Positions 18,194 through 25,968 of a stretch of 45,777 bases of DNA are shown piece after piece. The position numbers were made by a program, and so were the translations under genes. The DNA is from Desulfurococcales archaeon (GTDB taxonomy: Archaea; Thermoproteota; Thermoprotei_A; Sulfolobales; Fervidicoccaceae), in NCBI GenBank assembly GCA_027048265.1, contig JALTXS010000102.1, positions 1-45,777 on the forward strand. The letters are read 5' to 3'. Position 1 is the stretch's first letter. Each line of letters opens with the position of its first letter. The notes below the pieces were generated by a model. It had not been told where the DNA came from. It searched no databases and saw only the letters and a program-made list of their open reading frames with translations.

Positions 18194-19318
18194 TTATCCG
18201 ACGCTCTCTTCATGCTCGGCTAGGTACTTTTCCAAGGAGCCCAGTATCCTTTTTATAAGGCTTGGCATATCCCTCTTGGCAAAACGGCGCTTGATCAAAT
18301 ACACTCCAGCCCTATTGTGACCAAGAGGGCCCTCGGCCGATTGCCCCAACGCTCTCGCCATTGCCTTGTGCAACACGACTACAAGCTCTTCGGGGGCACC
18401 ATCTCTCACTCTGTAAGTTATCCTCGTGTAATTCTTTCCAGGATTTGCAACAAACCCTGCATCGGCGCCCAGTTGCAGAAACACTGACAAGACTGCTGAC
18501 TCCTCGCTTCCCACGAAAGTACCAGCCACAATAAACTGATTTGTATGAAGCTGGAGCCTCTGGAGAGCTTTGAAAAGCGCTATTGTTTCCGGCCGGCTCC
18601 TCCTAGACCGGGGCATCATATCCATGGCGGCATCGTAATCACAGTAGCTTGAAAGATAAGCCATCGCTTCAAAGGTTAACGGGCCTGCTCTGGAAAAACG
18701 TGAGGTATCCGCTATTATCCCCAACTGGAGCATACAATAGAGCCTCTCCTTGACCTCGACACCCAGCTCCTTCGACAGAAGCGCAACTATCTCCGAACTC
18801 GAGTAAAAACTGTCATCAACAAAGTAGTGCTTAGAGTACTTGATCAGGCTGTTACGTGCATGGTGGTCGATTAGCATATCAATGCCCTTTGAAACAAGGA
18901 CTTCTCCCAAATGTGATAAGTGTGAAAGTGATGCTGTATCAACAACCAGTAAGGATACCCGCTTCCCCACTCCTTGTAATGACTCTGTTTGTACATTGTC
19001 CTGGTTTAACAGGTGTTCTACATTATCTCTGTTACGAACTATAACTGTCGGGCAAAGTACCTTTCCTACTACAATATCATAGATTGATAACGCTGTGCTC
19101 GAAAAGCCTTCAGGTACTAACACGGAACACCTCGTCGTTGCACCCGAGAGGCTGGTAACTAGATTGCATAGATGGCAAGAGGACGCTATCGCGTCTACAT
19201 CCGCGTGCCTGTGTACGATAATGTAGACTTGTGCAGACTGCTTCACTATACTCTCAAACTTCTCGCTCAGTCCCTTTATCTCTATTTTCTTCCTCTCTAC
19301 TTCTCTCAATCTGCTCAA
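18194..19318 (-). CDS. DHH-family phosphoesterase
   Basis: Predicted metal-dependent phosphoesterase or nuclease of the RecJ/NrnA superfamily, about 370 residues. The DHH catalytic motifs are complete: HRHADVDAIAS (motif I), VVDTAS (II), IDHHAR (III) and IIADTSRFS (IV). The DHHA1 substrate-binding motif appears as GHNRAGVYL near the C-terminus. The substrate is not clear; short RNA, nanoRNA or cyclic dinucleotide products are possible from the family. The start is uncertain: TTG 19318 overlaps the upstream gene by 65 bases, while GTG 19246 begins just after that gene's stop. It is the last gene of the exosome-prefoldin run. Confidence 0.88.
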   Translation of the reverse strand: MSRLREVERKKIEIKGLSEKFESIVKQSAQVYIIVHRHADVDAIASSCHLCNLVTSLSGATTRCSVLVPEGFSSTALSIYDIVVGKVLCPTVIVRNRDNVEHLLNQDNVQTESLQGVGKRVSLLVVDTASLSHLSHLGEVLVSKGIDMLIDHHARNSLIKYSKHYFVDDSFYSSSEIVALLSKELGVEVKERLYCMLQLGIIADTSRFSRAGPLTFEAMAYLSSYCDYDAAMDMMPRSRRSRPETIALFKALQRLQLHTNQFIVAGTFVGSEESAVLSVFLQLGADAGFVANPGKNYTRITYRVRDGAPEELVVVLHKAMARALGQSAEGPLGHNRAGVYLIKRRFAKRDMPSLIKRILGSLEKYLAEHEESVG

Positions 19319-19598
19319 TTTCCCTTCGCGCCTCTTTAATTGCTATAGAAACTTGCCTGTCTATCGATTCTTTGTAGCTTTCACTTCCCTCTCCCTCTAT
19401 TTCTATTTTGTACATGGTGCCCTCTTCTCCTGCATCAACGACAATACTAGCCGAGAAACTCTTGATTACAGGAGTGTCGAGCTCTTTTTCTATGAGGTCA
19501 AGGAGTCGTTCTAATTCTTTTTCACTTAACACCGCTTTTCTAGACTGAGTGGTTTCCTGTGCCCCTTTCCGGGATTCCTTGCCCCTGTTTTTTTCCAT
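19254..19598 (-). CDS. Conserved archaeal protein, DUF3194-like
   Basis: A 114-residue acidic, charged protein starting MEKNRGKESRKG. A polar N-terminal third is followed by an alpha/beta segment (FSASIVVDAGEEGTMYKIEIEGEG) and a long charged helix. Position directly downstream of prefoldin beta and upstream of a DHH phosphoesterase matches where DUF3194-family genes sit in other Crenarchaeota (recalled, not searched). ATG 19598 is preferred over the longer open frame reaching 19745, whose extra 49 residues look non-coding. Function unknown. Confidence 0.65.
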   Translation of the reverse strand: MEKNRGKESRKGAQETTQSRKAVLSEKELERLLDLIEKELDTPVIKSFSASIVVDAGEEGTMYKIEIEGEGSESYKESIDRQVSIAIKEARREIEQIERSREEENRDKGTEREV

Positions 19599-19721
19599 AT
19601 CATTAACGTCCCTACAAGGTTGTTTATGTGACGAAATTGTTCTTACTATTTCACGGATGTTATACTGGTAATAGTGATGTAACATACTCGTTGACAGTGG
19701 TATAATAGCCAGCTTAATGGG

Positions 19722-19736
19722 CAAAAAGCCTTTTTG
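19722..19736 (-). terminator. A/T palindrome after prefoldin beta, possible terminator
   Basis: CAAAAA-GGC-TTTTTG on the minus strand, a perfect 6-bp inverted repeat with a T5 run, 35 bases past the prefoldin beta stop. It could end transcription before the DUF3194-like gene. Weak hairpin energy makes this tentative. Confidence 0.35.
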
Positions 19737-19770
19737 TTTGACCAAAGATGTCGTGTTGCTAACTGAGGTC

Positions 19771-20163
19771 TCAAGAAGACGCTCCTTGCCTCAACGCTGT
19801 TCCCGCCATTTTCCCATAGTACTTGTTAAGTAGGTCTTTCAGTTTTTCCTGCAGGCTTTTTATTTGCTCCTTTAACTTTTCCTCCTCCTTGCGGTAACGT
19901 TCTAGCAATAGCTCGTTCATCTCTTTCTTTTCCTTCAGGTCTTCTAGAAGTTTGTTCCTGTCCTCTTCGAACAGTATGTTTCCAACATTTCTGTATACCT
20001 TCGTCTTATCCCCAAGCTCCTCGAGGGTCTCTATGATTCTTTTCAACTCGTTGAGCTCCCCCTCTAGTAGGGCTCTCTGATTTACTGTTGCAGTGTACTT
20101 CTCCTGGAGTTCGTCTAGCTCTTGTGCAATCTGTTGTATGTCCGAAGGTACTCTCTCGGCCAT
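19771..20163 (-). CDS. pfdB: Prefoldin subunit beta
   Basis: Subunit of the hexameric prefoldin chaperone that hands unfolded proteins to the thermosome. The 130-residue protein has two long coiled-coil helices (about 5-48 and 75-118) joined by a short hairpin region with VYRNVGNILFEEDRNKLLEDL, the signature of beta prefoldins. ATG 20163 has GGTGA a few bases upstream, and AT-rich TATA-like sequence lies at 20175-20198. It is in a run with Pcc1 and Brix genes, as in many archaea. Confidence 0.95.
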   Translation of the reverse strand: MAERVPSDIQQIAQELDELQEKYTATVNQRALLEGELNELKRIIETLEELGDKTKVYRNVGNILFEEDRNKLLEDLKEKKEMNELLLERYRKEEEKLKEQIKSLQEKLKDLLNKYYGKMAGTALRQGASS

Positions 20164-20248
20164 TTACGTTCACCTATTTATATCATGTTTTTATTTAGAG
20201 CTCACTATGGGGACTATTAATGTTTGGAGAAAAATATTGCAATAACAA

Positions 20249-20530
20249 TCATGTTGTTACAGGTTCTTTTATGACTTGGAGTGCTGTCATTAATAAATAA
20301 ATATATGCATTTAACAATGCCCTCGCGCCCGATGCTGAAGCGGATTCTATCTCGATAATTAGCCTTCTGCCAACCACAGTTATCTTTACATCTCCTCTTT
20401 TCCTGTCAGGTTGGGAGACTGTCTCTGGTAGCAGGGACTGGTACAATGCCTTAAGGACCTTTTCTTCCAGCGACTCCACTGTTATTCTTAGCTTGTATCG
20501 GTTTTTCTCGCTAACTTTTTTCCCCGACAC
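20249..20530 (-). CDS. pcc1: KEOPS complex subunit Pcc1 (first Pcc1-like gene)
   Basis: Dimerisation subunit of KEOPS, which makes the t6A37 modification of ANN-decoding tRNAs. The 93-residue protein follows the Pcc1 pattern: a first strand (RYKLRITVES), a helix containing LYQSLLPE, a two-strand segment (VKITVVGRRLIIEIESAS) and a helix SGARALLNAYIYLLMTALQV. It overlaps the Brix gene by 20 bases. A second Pcc1-like gene lies at 33566-33817. Which of the two is canonical Pcc1 and which is the Pcc2-type paralog cannot be decided from sequence reading alone. Confidence 0.8.
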   Translation of the reverse strand: MSGKKVSEKNRYKLRITVESLEEKVLKALYQSLLPETVSQPDRKRGDVKITVVGRRLIIEIESASASGARALLNAYIYLLMTALQVIKEPVTT

Positions 20531-21077
20531 GTTTGATTCCCCATATCCGTATTATCGGGCCTACCAGCTTTCTGGGGGATCCCTCATAAAAGTCTATCAC
20601 ATGCACCTTTTTTTCGCCAAGCCAGTACGGCCTTATTCTTATAACAAGAGAGTTTTTGGGCGGGATTCCGTCCAGAGGCTTTGCTTTAAACAGCTCTATG
20701 AAGAATATAGTTAACAGCCTGTCCTGCTCATCATCCGGGTAGGGTGCCAGGATATACGTTCCTTCGTTTTTGGAAGGTTTGCTATTGCCCGCTTCCCTTG
20801 AAAGAGTAATTCCTTTTAAAAAAACTGTGTAAATGTGACTGGGGTTATTATTTACTGGATCTATATCGTAGAGTCTGATTATGCTCGGGTTACCACGCAT
20901 TTCCCCGATGACTGCGAGAAAACGGGCCTTTTCCAAGCGGGCAAGCTCTACTATCTCCTGGAAGGTGTACTTACCTCTAGTTATGCGCACAAAGTGTGGA
21001 GATAAGGTTACAAAATCTTTTAAGAAGCTACGAGTCCTCTGTGAAGGCTCGCGTGAGGTAGTGAATACTGTCTTCAT
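20511..21077 (-). CDS. Brix domain ribosome-biogenesis protein (Imp4-like)
   Basis: Archaeal single-domain Brix protein, related to eukaryotic Imp4/Rpf1, expected to bind rRNA during ribosome assembly. Signature TTSREPSQRTRSFLKDF at the N-terminus matches the archaeal pattern TTSRxPSxRTRSF, and an RGKYTFQEIVELA stretch follows. ATG 21077 gives 188 residues beginning MKTVFTTSREPS. A GTG at 21107 would add ten residues of unlikely sequence. No strong ribosome-binding site is visible. The 3' end overlaps pcc1. Confidence 0.85.
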   Translation of the reverse strand: MKTVFTTSREPSQRTRSFLKDFVTLSPHFVRITRGKYTFQEIVELARLEKARFLAVIGEMRGNPSIIRLYDIDPVNNNPSHIYTVFLKGITLSREAGNSKPSKNEGTYILAPYPDDEQDRLLTIFFIELFKAKPLDGIPPKNSLVIRIRPYWLGEKKVHVIDFYEGSPRKLVGPIIRIWGIKRVGEKS

Positions 21078-21107
21078 AGCAAAAATGTCCCCATTGCATC
21101 GTGACAC

Positions 21108-21234
21108 ATGAATTATATGAGCATTCTCTTGTCACACGGTTACCCAGCGGATACATGGGGGATGCCGCTTGCTAGCCAGATGCTAAAAGACGCCATCCTA
21201 CTCTAGAAAAGGAGGCTAGGATTATCTAGGATAC
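21108..21234 (-). other. 127-base gap with nested inverted repeats
   Basis: Between L37Ae and the Brix gene, where many archaea encode the RNA polymerase subunit Rpo12. I find no Rpo12-like frame here. On the minus strand, TCCTA at about 21215 pairs with TAGGA near 21195, and GGATG near 21195 pairs with CATCC near 21160, so stem-loops are possible. It could be a terminator region, an untranslated leader or a small RNA. No C/D boxes are visible. Confidence 0.3.
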
Positions 21235-21492
21235 TCACCTTTTTACTAGCTTTGGGAAGCCTTTTGAGAGGCCTGTCCTGGGCACGTATGCCCCTCCAGC
21301 CCATACTGATCCACACTTCTTGCACATCCATATACCTGTGCTTATACGCTTAATTCTTCCCTTGAAGCCGCAGAAGGGACACTGGTGCGGCGCATATCTT
21401 TTTTCCATAACCTCCCTGTAACGCTTCCTAAGAGTTGAACCATATCTTGCCCCGAATTTCCCAGCTATGCCAACCACTTTTGTTCTGCCCAT
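21235..21492 (-). CDS. rpl37ae: Ribosomal protein L37Ae (eL43)
   Basis: Zinc-ribbon protein of the large ribosomal subunit, 85 residues. Zinc ligands are Cys38-Cys41 and Cys57-Cys60 (CPFC and CKKC). N-terminus GRTKVVGIAGKFGARYG is typical of the archaeal family. ATG 21492 follows GGGAGCG. A good TATA box precedes it, so it is likely the first gene of its own transcript, besides read-through from rrp42. Confidence 0.97.
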   Translation of the reverse strand: MGRTKVVGIAGKFGARYGSTLRKRYREVMEKRYAPHQCPFCGFKGRIKRISTGIWMCKKCGSVWAGGAYVPRTGLSKGFPKLVKR

Positions 21493-21542
21493 AATCGCTC
21501 CCTCATCATGTTTTCAGCCTGTTGAATCTGTGACCGTTTGAG

Positions 21543-21556
21543 GGTTTAATAAGTAT
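21543..21556 (-). promoter_or_regulatory. Probable promoter of rpl37ae
   Basis: Minus-strand AATACTTATTAAAC contains a TATA-like TTATTAAA at 21545-21552. A start site about 25 bases downstream would leave a leader of some 35 bases carrying GGGAGCG before the ATG at 21492. Confidence 0.5.
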
Positions 21557-21592
21557 TTGATCACCTACTGGTTCGCATCTTGCGCGTTCTCC

Positions 21593-22450
21593 CTAAGTAG
21601 CATTATTCTTAAGCATTCTCTTGTAGCTGGTAACTGCTTTCTCTATTTCGTCAAAGTACTTCTTTGCCGTCTTCCATCCAAGCTCTATCATGTCGTCTAC
21701 ATCACTGGGTTCAAGTGCTCCCTCACCCATTTTCTGGAGACCTGCAATAGTGCCATCCCTAACAAATGATACTGATAGCCTAGAGTCCGCTACACTTTCT
21801 TCCTCATCGTTGGGATCCACAACGAGATGCTGCCCTATCTTCGCTATCGTTGCTGTGATGACCATCTTCTCCATTGGAAGCTCCTTCTCATATTCGAAGC
21901 GCTTTATTATAGGAGGGTCAGCATCTTTGTCTACTGAAGGCACACGTGTAGTGGCAAGGGCTGCAAGTGTAGCTATTGCACCAGCGTCTATTAGGTTTCC
22001 AGCGTGATTGAGCACATATATGTCGTCCCATATCACGAGGACTTTTTGACCAGGCACCACAACTAGCTCGTCGAGCTTTATCGCATGTGTCTCCCTGAAA
22101 GAACGATCAATAACCCTTGCAAGTTCAAATGCGTTTTCATCGGGAGGCCCGGGCTCGAAATAGGGAGAGGCTACTGGCACGAATTCTGCATTGACCATCA
22201 TAATGCCCTCATTGGGCGAGTCAGGGTAAGGCGTCCCAAGCTCTATCTTTATGCCTGCAAGAACCACTGTTTCCCCGAGACGGACAAGGGCAGAGCCGTC
22301 TGCTTTCTCAACGTATCCTGGCTCTATCTTTATTGGCCTAACCTCGTCAAGCTTCCTTCCATCAATGCGCTTTCCCTCCTCTAGTAGTGATATTATTGTG
22401 TCCTTCTTGACTTTCGGGACAAGTGGTATTTGAGAAGGTGTTAACGACAT
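21593..22450 (-). CDS. rrp42: Exosome subunit Rrp42
   Basis: Non-catalytic RNase PH-fold subunit of the archaeal exosome ring, pairing with Rrp41. The opening KRIDGRKLDEVRPI and the GSALVRLGETVVLAGIK stretch are standard. Length from ATG 22450 is 285 residues; GGGTGAT lies just upstream, which favours this start over GTG 22462. It is the third exosome gene in the order rrp4-rrp41-rrp42. Confidence 0.97.
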   Translation of the reverse strand: MSLTPSQIPLVPKVKKDTIISLLEEGKRIDGRKLDEVRPIKIEPGYVEKADGSALVRLGETVVLAGIKIELGTPYPDSPNEGIMMVNAEFVPVASPYFEPGPPDENAFELARVIDRSFRETHAIKLDELVVVPGQKVLVIWDDIYVLNHAGNLIDAGAIATLAALATTRVPSVDKDADPPIIKRFEYEKELPMEKMVITATIAKIGQHLVVDPNDEEESVADSRLSVSFVRDGTIAGLQKMGEGALEPSDVDDMIELGWKTAKKYFDEIEKAVTSYKRMLKNNAT

Positions 22451-22492
22451 GATATCACCCACTAGGTGTTCAAGGTAGAGGCATTTAACATG

Positions 22493-23254
22493 CTAAGAGT
22501 GTTGTTGCTGTTTATTTTTACCAGCCTCACTATATGCGGTAAATTTCTCTTTAAGGACACTCTTCTGCATCTCATATATCTTGTTGATAGCGCCAATAGC
22601 CATGTTTATTGCTTGTTTAAACTCTTCTCTACTAAGGCTCCCGTTCAGTTGGAGAAGCACTATTTTGCCTAGGCCGGGCATCATAGCCACCGGCATATCC
22701 GCTTCTCCCATACTGTCCTCCACCTCGTCAACATCCACAACTATCCTGCCACCGACCTTTCCAACAGCCACGCCCGCGATCAAGTCCCTCATGGGTATAC
22801 CAGCATCGGCTAACGCCAGCGAGGCAGCGGTTATACCCGCGGTGCGGGTGCCACCATCTGCTTGAAGCACCTCTATGAACACGTCTATAGTAGTCCGAGG
22901 GTAGAGCCTTGTGAATACACTTGCTTCTAGCGCCTCTCTGATGACTTTTGAGAGCTCTATTTCCCTCCTGCTGGGGGCGGGGTTCTTTCTCTCTGTTGTG
23001 CTGAAGGGCGCCATATGGTATCTTATCCTGAGAATGGCCCTACCAGGTAGAGTCATGTGCTTGGGGAGTATCTCTCTAGGCCCGTATACTGCAGCTAGTA
23101 TCCTCGTCTTTCCGAACTCAACCAAGGCCGAACCCTGGGCGTTGTCGAGAACACCTACCTGCATTCTCACAGGACGCATATCTTCGGGCTTTCTCCCGTC
23201 ATGGCGCACGCCCTTCTCTTCGTCAAAAAGCAGTATATCCGTCTTCTTAACCAT
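22493..23254 (-). CDS. rrp41: Exosome subunit Rrp41 (catalytic)
   Basis: Phosphorolytic 3'-5' exoribonuclease of the exosome, which also adds A-rich tails. The 253-residue protein has VRHDGRKPEDMRPVRM at the N-terminus, an SRREIELSKVIREAL helix and the acidic active-site stretch VDVDEVEDSMGEADMPVAMM, with the catalytic Asp in GEADMP. Phosphate-binding GGTRTAGITAAS is also clear. It begins four bases after the rrp4 stop. Confidence 0.98.
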   Translation of the reverse strand: MVKKTDILLFDEEKGVRHDGRKPEDMRPVRMQVGVLDNAQGSALVEFGKTRILAAVYGPREILPKHMTLPGRAILRIRYHMAPFSTTERKNPAPSRREIELSKVIREALEASVFTRLYPRTTIDVFIEVLQADGGTRTAGITAASLALADAGIPMRDLIAGVAVGKVGGRIVVDVDEVEDSMGEADMPVAMMPGLGKIVLLQLNGSLSREEFKQAINMAIGAINKIYEMQKSVLKEKFTAYSEAGKNKQQQHS

Positions 23255-23258
23255 ATTT

Positions 23259-24011
23259 TCACACCTCCTCCTTCACTTTTCTAATATAATCAACTATCTC
23301 CTCTACCGAGGGGGGCTTCACTCTCTTGGTCTGCTCAATATTCTTTATAGCGAGGACGACCAGGTCTTCCGACCTCCTGTCGGGGCCTTTTATCCATATT
23401 CTGGCATTGTCTGCTATAACTATCCTGGCGCCAGTCTCCCTCTCTATAGCTTCGATCATGCTCTTCTTCTTGCCAACAATCCACGGAACCCGAGATAGTC
23501 GAACCTCTATCACCTTACCGTCAAGTATCTTTCCATAGTTCTTGCCCTTAGCTGATATTATGGGGTCCCTGTTCCTGTCGAAGCTGAGTATCTCAGCCAG
23601 AATGTATTCGCCTACATCAAGGTACCTTCTCAGCGTATCGTATCCTCCGGTATGCTTCATTATGGTCTCTCCTACAGGTAACTGGGCATTGTACGGACTA
23701 TTAATATCCACAACCCAATAGGTGGTCCCAATGTCAATGACCATGCCAATGACCATATGACCCGGTCGGGGTATGTAGGTGAGGTCAAATGGTTTAAGAT
23801 AAACCTTCTCAACGTCCTTCCCATTCCTATCAATCTTCCTAATCTCCACAACTCCAGGCACTGCCGCTCGTATAACGTCACCATCCCTATATGCAAAGGG
23901 CGTATTAAAATCAACATCACCGACAGCTAACACGTCACCTGGAAGGACGACATCCCCCTCTCCCACCATAATACGCGTCTGTTCTGCCATGGCCTGCTGG
24001 TCCTCAGCCAT
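23259..24011 (-). CDS. rrp4: Exosome cap subunit Rrp4 (S1 and KH domains)
   Basis: RNA-binding cap protein that feeds substrate into the exosome ring. The domain order is visible: an N-terminal beta domain (VLPGDVLAVGDV), an S1 domain (about 85-155, GMVIDIGTTYWVVDINSPY), and a KH domain containing VPWIVGKKKSMIEAIERETG with the GxxG-like loop. Length 250. ATG 24011 is followed 21 bases later by a second in-frame ATG. It abuts the SBDS gene with one base between. Confidence 0.97.
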   Translation of the reverse strand: MAEDQQAMAEQTRIMVGEGDVVLPGDVLAVGDVDFNTPFAYRDGDVIRAAVPGVVEIRKIDRNGKDVEKVYLKPFDLTYIPRPGHMVIGMVIDIGTTYWVVDINSPYNAQLPVGETIMKHTGGYDTLRRYLDVGEYILAEILSFDRNRDPIISAKGKNYGKILDGKVIEVRLSRVPWIVGKKKSMIEAIERETGARIVIADNARIWIKGPDRRSEDLVVLAIKNIEQTKRVKPPSVEEIVDYIRKVKEEV

Positions 24012-24012
24012 T

Positions 24013-24723
24013 TTACTCTACCCTCATAACGTTTATCTGGGCCTCCCCTCTTGTCATCTTGTTAAGCTTGTCTATGAGCTCGTTCTGCATACCTGCAGGG
24101 ATTTCTATCTCCATTACCAGGGAGCCGTCGCTTTTCCACGAGGTGTTCTTAACCTCCCCCAAAGAGCGGCCCTGCTGGTATACCCTCCCCGAGTATGCGG
24201 GAGGAATAACCACCCTGACGAGGGCCTTTGCAAGTTTTATTGGCAGTATCCTGTTTATTGCTCGGGCAATAATAAGGGCTTGTTCCTCGACAGGTTTATA
24301 GAGATCAATACCCACCCTGGCCTCCTCCATCGCCCTTTCTATCCTCTGGGGAGGAATAGGCAGCTTCGTCTTAGGATCGATGGCATTTCTTGAGAGAAAG
24401 CTTATTATCAGGTTCTTTTTAGCCTCCAGCATCCTTCTCCTCTGCTCAGTTGTAAGCTGGAGCTCTCCTTTCTTGATTATAATATCCGCAATCTTGTAAA
24501 TGTCCTCGGTGCCGAAGACCTTCCTCATATCCTCAGGGCTCGCTTTAAGCCCTTTTCTAGCATCCTTGTAAACAATATCCCCTACAATAACTTCACGTAT
24601 ATCATGTTTGCCTGACTCCCTGTACTCAAATACCAGTTGAGGATGAGTAAGTATCTCGAACCTCTTACCTCCTACCTCATACCTGGCGATCACATAGTCC
24701 TTACCTTCGGACAAGTTACACAC
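24013..24723 (-). CDS. sdo1: Ribosome maturation protein SBDS homolog (Sdo1)
   Basis: Promotes release of aIF6 from the large ribosomal subunit during maturation (role known in eukaryotes and supported in archaea). The 236 residues show the SBDS N-terminal domain (KDYVIARYEVGGKRFEILT), the middle helical domain with PIPPQRIERAMEEARV, and the C-terminal domain ending KMTRGEAQINVMRV. Start GTG 24723 is the only reasonable codon. It is the first gene of the exosome run rrp4-rrp41-rrp42, an order widely conserved in archaea. Confidence 0.96.
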   Translation of the reverse strand: MCNLSEGKDYVIARYEVGGKRFEILTHPQLVFEYRESGKHDIREVIVGDIVYKDARKGLKASPEDMRKVFGTEDIYKIADIIIKKGELQLTTEQRRRMLEAKKNLIISFLSRNAIDPKTKLPIPPQRIERAMEEARVGIDLYKPVEEQALIIARAINRILPIKLAKALVRVVIPPAYSGRVYQQGRSLGEVKNTSWKSDGSLVMEIEIPAGMQNELIDKLNKMTRGEAQINVMRVE

Positions 24724-25037
24724 CCCATGCTATTGAAAATTACGATGCGCTTACAGACTACTAATTATCCCATGTAAATGAATCAACGACCCAGGGGTAT
24801 AACCATTATGACCATCCAGGGCAGGTGCTTCTAAGGACAGTTGCTTTCATGGATATTGTTAACTATTGTCTTCCATAGAGGCTTATTGTCTCTAGTTCAC
24901 TATTTGAATATTGATATATTTCGTGTTAAGGTTAGATAGAAGGAGATATACTTACAATCTTTATATTTTTGTGTAAATGTTAGGTCTATACTCGATTATA
25001 GAATAGACGGTGTTAGGAAATCAAGTATAGATATTGA
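24724..25037. other. 314-base gene-free stretch between psmA and sbds
   Basis: Very AT-rich, especially 24900-25020. It must hold the end of the psmA transcript and the start of the SBDS-exosome transcript. I see no frame with homology, no tRNA and no C/D box pair. A short inverted repeat TCTAT/ATAGA lies near 24990-25008. No single TATA box stands out for sbds. Confidence 0.4.
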
Positions 25038-25763
25038 TTAGTCAAGCTTCTTCAGATAGGATTCCAACTCCTCTCCTTTTAGCTTCCTGTACTCGCCCGT
25101 CTCTACTGGTATAACAGCGATGTCAATCATTCTGCTGTTGAGCTTCTTATCTTCACTAACTTCACGTATGACTTCTAGAGCTAGGAGAATAGCCTCGTCT
25201 AAATTCATGTCCTCTTTGTATCTTTTTTCAAGTATCTCTTCTATCTTCTGCTCCCCTCTTCCTATTGCTGCAGCATAGTAGCCGAAATACTGGCCCGCAG
25301 GGTCTGTCTTGAATAAGTGGGGACCACTGCTGTCAACACCTCCTATTAGCAGGGATACGCCGAAAGGCCTAACGCCACCATGCTGCGTATACGCCTGTTT
25401 TATGTCACTTATGTTCTTAGTGAGAAACTCTACTGGTATGGGTTCCCCGAATGTCATCCTGTGCCTGACTGAGAGCACCCTTGCATGCTCTATGAGGACC
25501 CTTCCATCACTACCGAAGCCTGCGAACGTCACCCCTATGTGAGTGTCTATGGGCATTACCTTTTCAATAGTATCAATGTCTATGAGTGGTTTTATCTGAG
25601 TCTTCTCAGCAGCAAGCACTACGCCTTCCTTAACCTTGATACCAAGGGTGCTCCATCCCTGCCTGACTGCCTGGAAAGCGTACTCGACCTGATATAGCTT
25701 GCCGTCTGGCGAGAATATGGTCAAGGCTCGGTCGTATCCCATTACCGAGGGTGAAAACGCCAT
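25038..25763 (-). CDS. psmA: Proteasome subunit alpha
   Basis: Outer-ring subunit of the 20S proteasome, 241 residues. The alpha signature YDRALTIFSPDGKLYQVEYAFQAV is at residues 10-33 (partly quoted as YDRALTIFSP and QVEYAF); the catalytic N-terminal threonine of beta subunits is absent, as expected. The N-terminal tail forms the gate. It has its own TATA box upstream at 25796-25804. It lies between the RNase P genes and sbds, the known archaeal proteasome-exosome superoperon order. Confidence 0.98.
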   Translation of the reverse strand: MAFSPSVMGYDRALTIFSPDGKLYQVEYAFQAVRQGWSTLGIKVKEGVVLAAEKTQIKPLIDIDTIEKVMPIDTHIGVTFAGFGSDGRVLIEHARVLSVRHRMTFGEPIPVEFLTKNISDIKQAYTQHGGVRPFGVSLLIGGVDSSGPHLFKTDPAGQYFGYYAAAIGRGEQKIEEILEKRYKEDMNLDEAILLALEVIREVSEDKKLNSRMIDIAVIPVETGEYRKLKGEELESYLKKLD

Positions 25764-25795
25764 GCTAGACGACCTCTGCTCCTGATGGTCGGGTG

Positions 25796-25804
25796 TAAAT
25801 AAAG
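25796..25804 (-). promoter_or_regulatory. Probable promoter of psmA
   Basis: Minus-strand CTTTATTTA about 33-40 bases before the psmA ATG. A start roughly 25 bases downstream gives a leader near 10 bases. It lies downstream of the candidate sRNA, so psmA does not need that transcript. Confidence 0.5.
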
Positions 25805-25831
25805 CGTGTGCGAGGGTAATTAATGGTTGTG

Positions 25832-25912
25832 TATTAGGTCAGTTCGTCGCGAGGCGCTCATCAGTTGATTTACTCAACTTCGTTCTTTGGAGCGGCCTCA
25901 TCATCCCCCTCT
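25832..25912 (-). ncRNA. Candidate C/D box guide sRNA
   Basis: On the minus strand: box C ATGATGA (25904-25898), box C' TGATGA (25863-25858) and box D CTGA (25842-25839). Box C to box D spans 66 bases, the usual archaeal size. TATTAG (25916-25911) is perfectly complementary to CTAATA (25837-25832), a possible terminal stem. The 15-base guide before box D (25857-25843) predicts a target UUCGUCGCGAGGCGC with methylation at the fifth base, U. D' is poor: a UUGA at 25877-25874 lies within a perfect 6-bp hairpin (25863-25879) rather than a clean CUGA. A TATA box sits about 25 bases before box C. No protein frame fits the region. Confidence 0.65.
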
Positions 25913-25930
25913 AATAGATAAGTATCCGCA

Positions 25931-25938
25931 TTTTTAAA
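25931..25938 (-). promoter_or_regulatory. Probable promoter of the candidate sRNA
   Basis: Minus-strand TTTAAAAA, a good archaeal TATA box. A start 24-27 bases downstream falls at about 25908-25912, a few bases before box C of the candidate sRNA. No other gene start lies within a suitable distance. Confidence 0.5.
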
Positions 25939-25968
25939 CATGACAATGTTCATGAGGCATCTTGAGCT

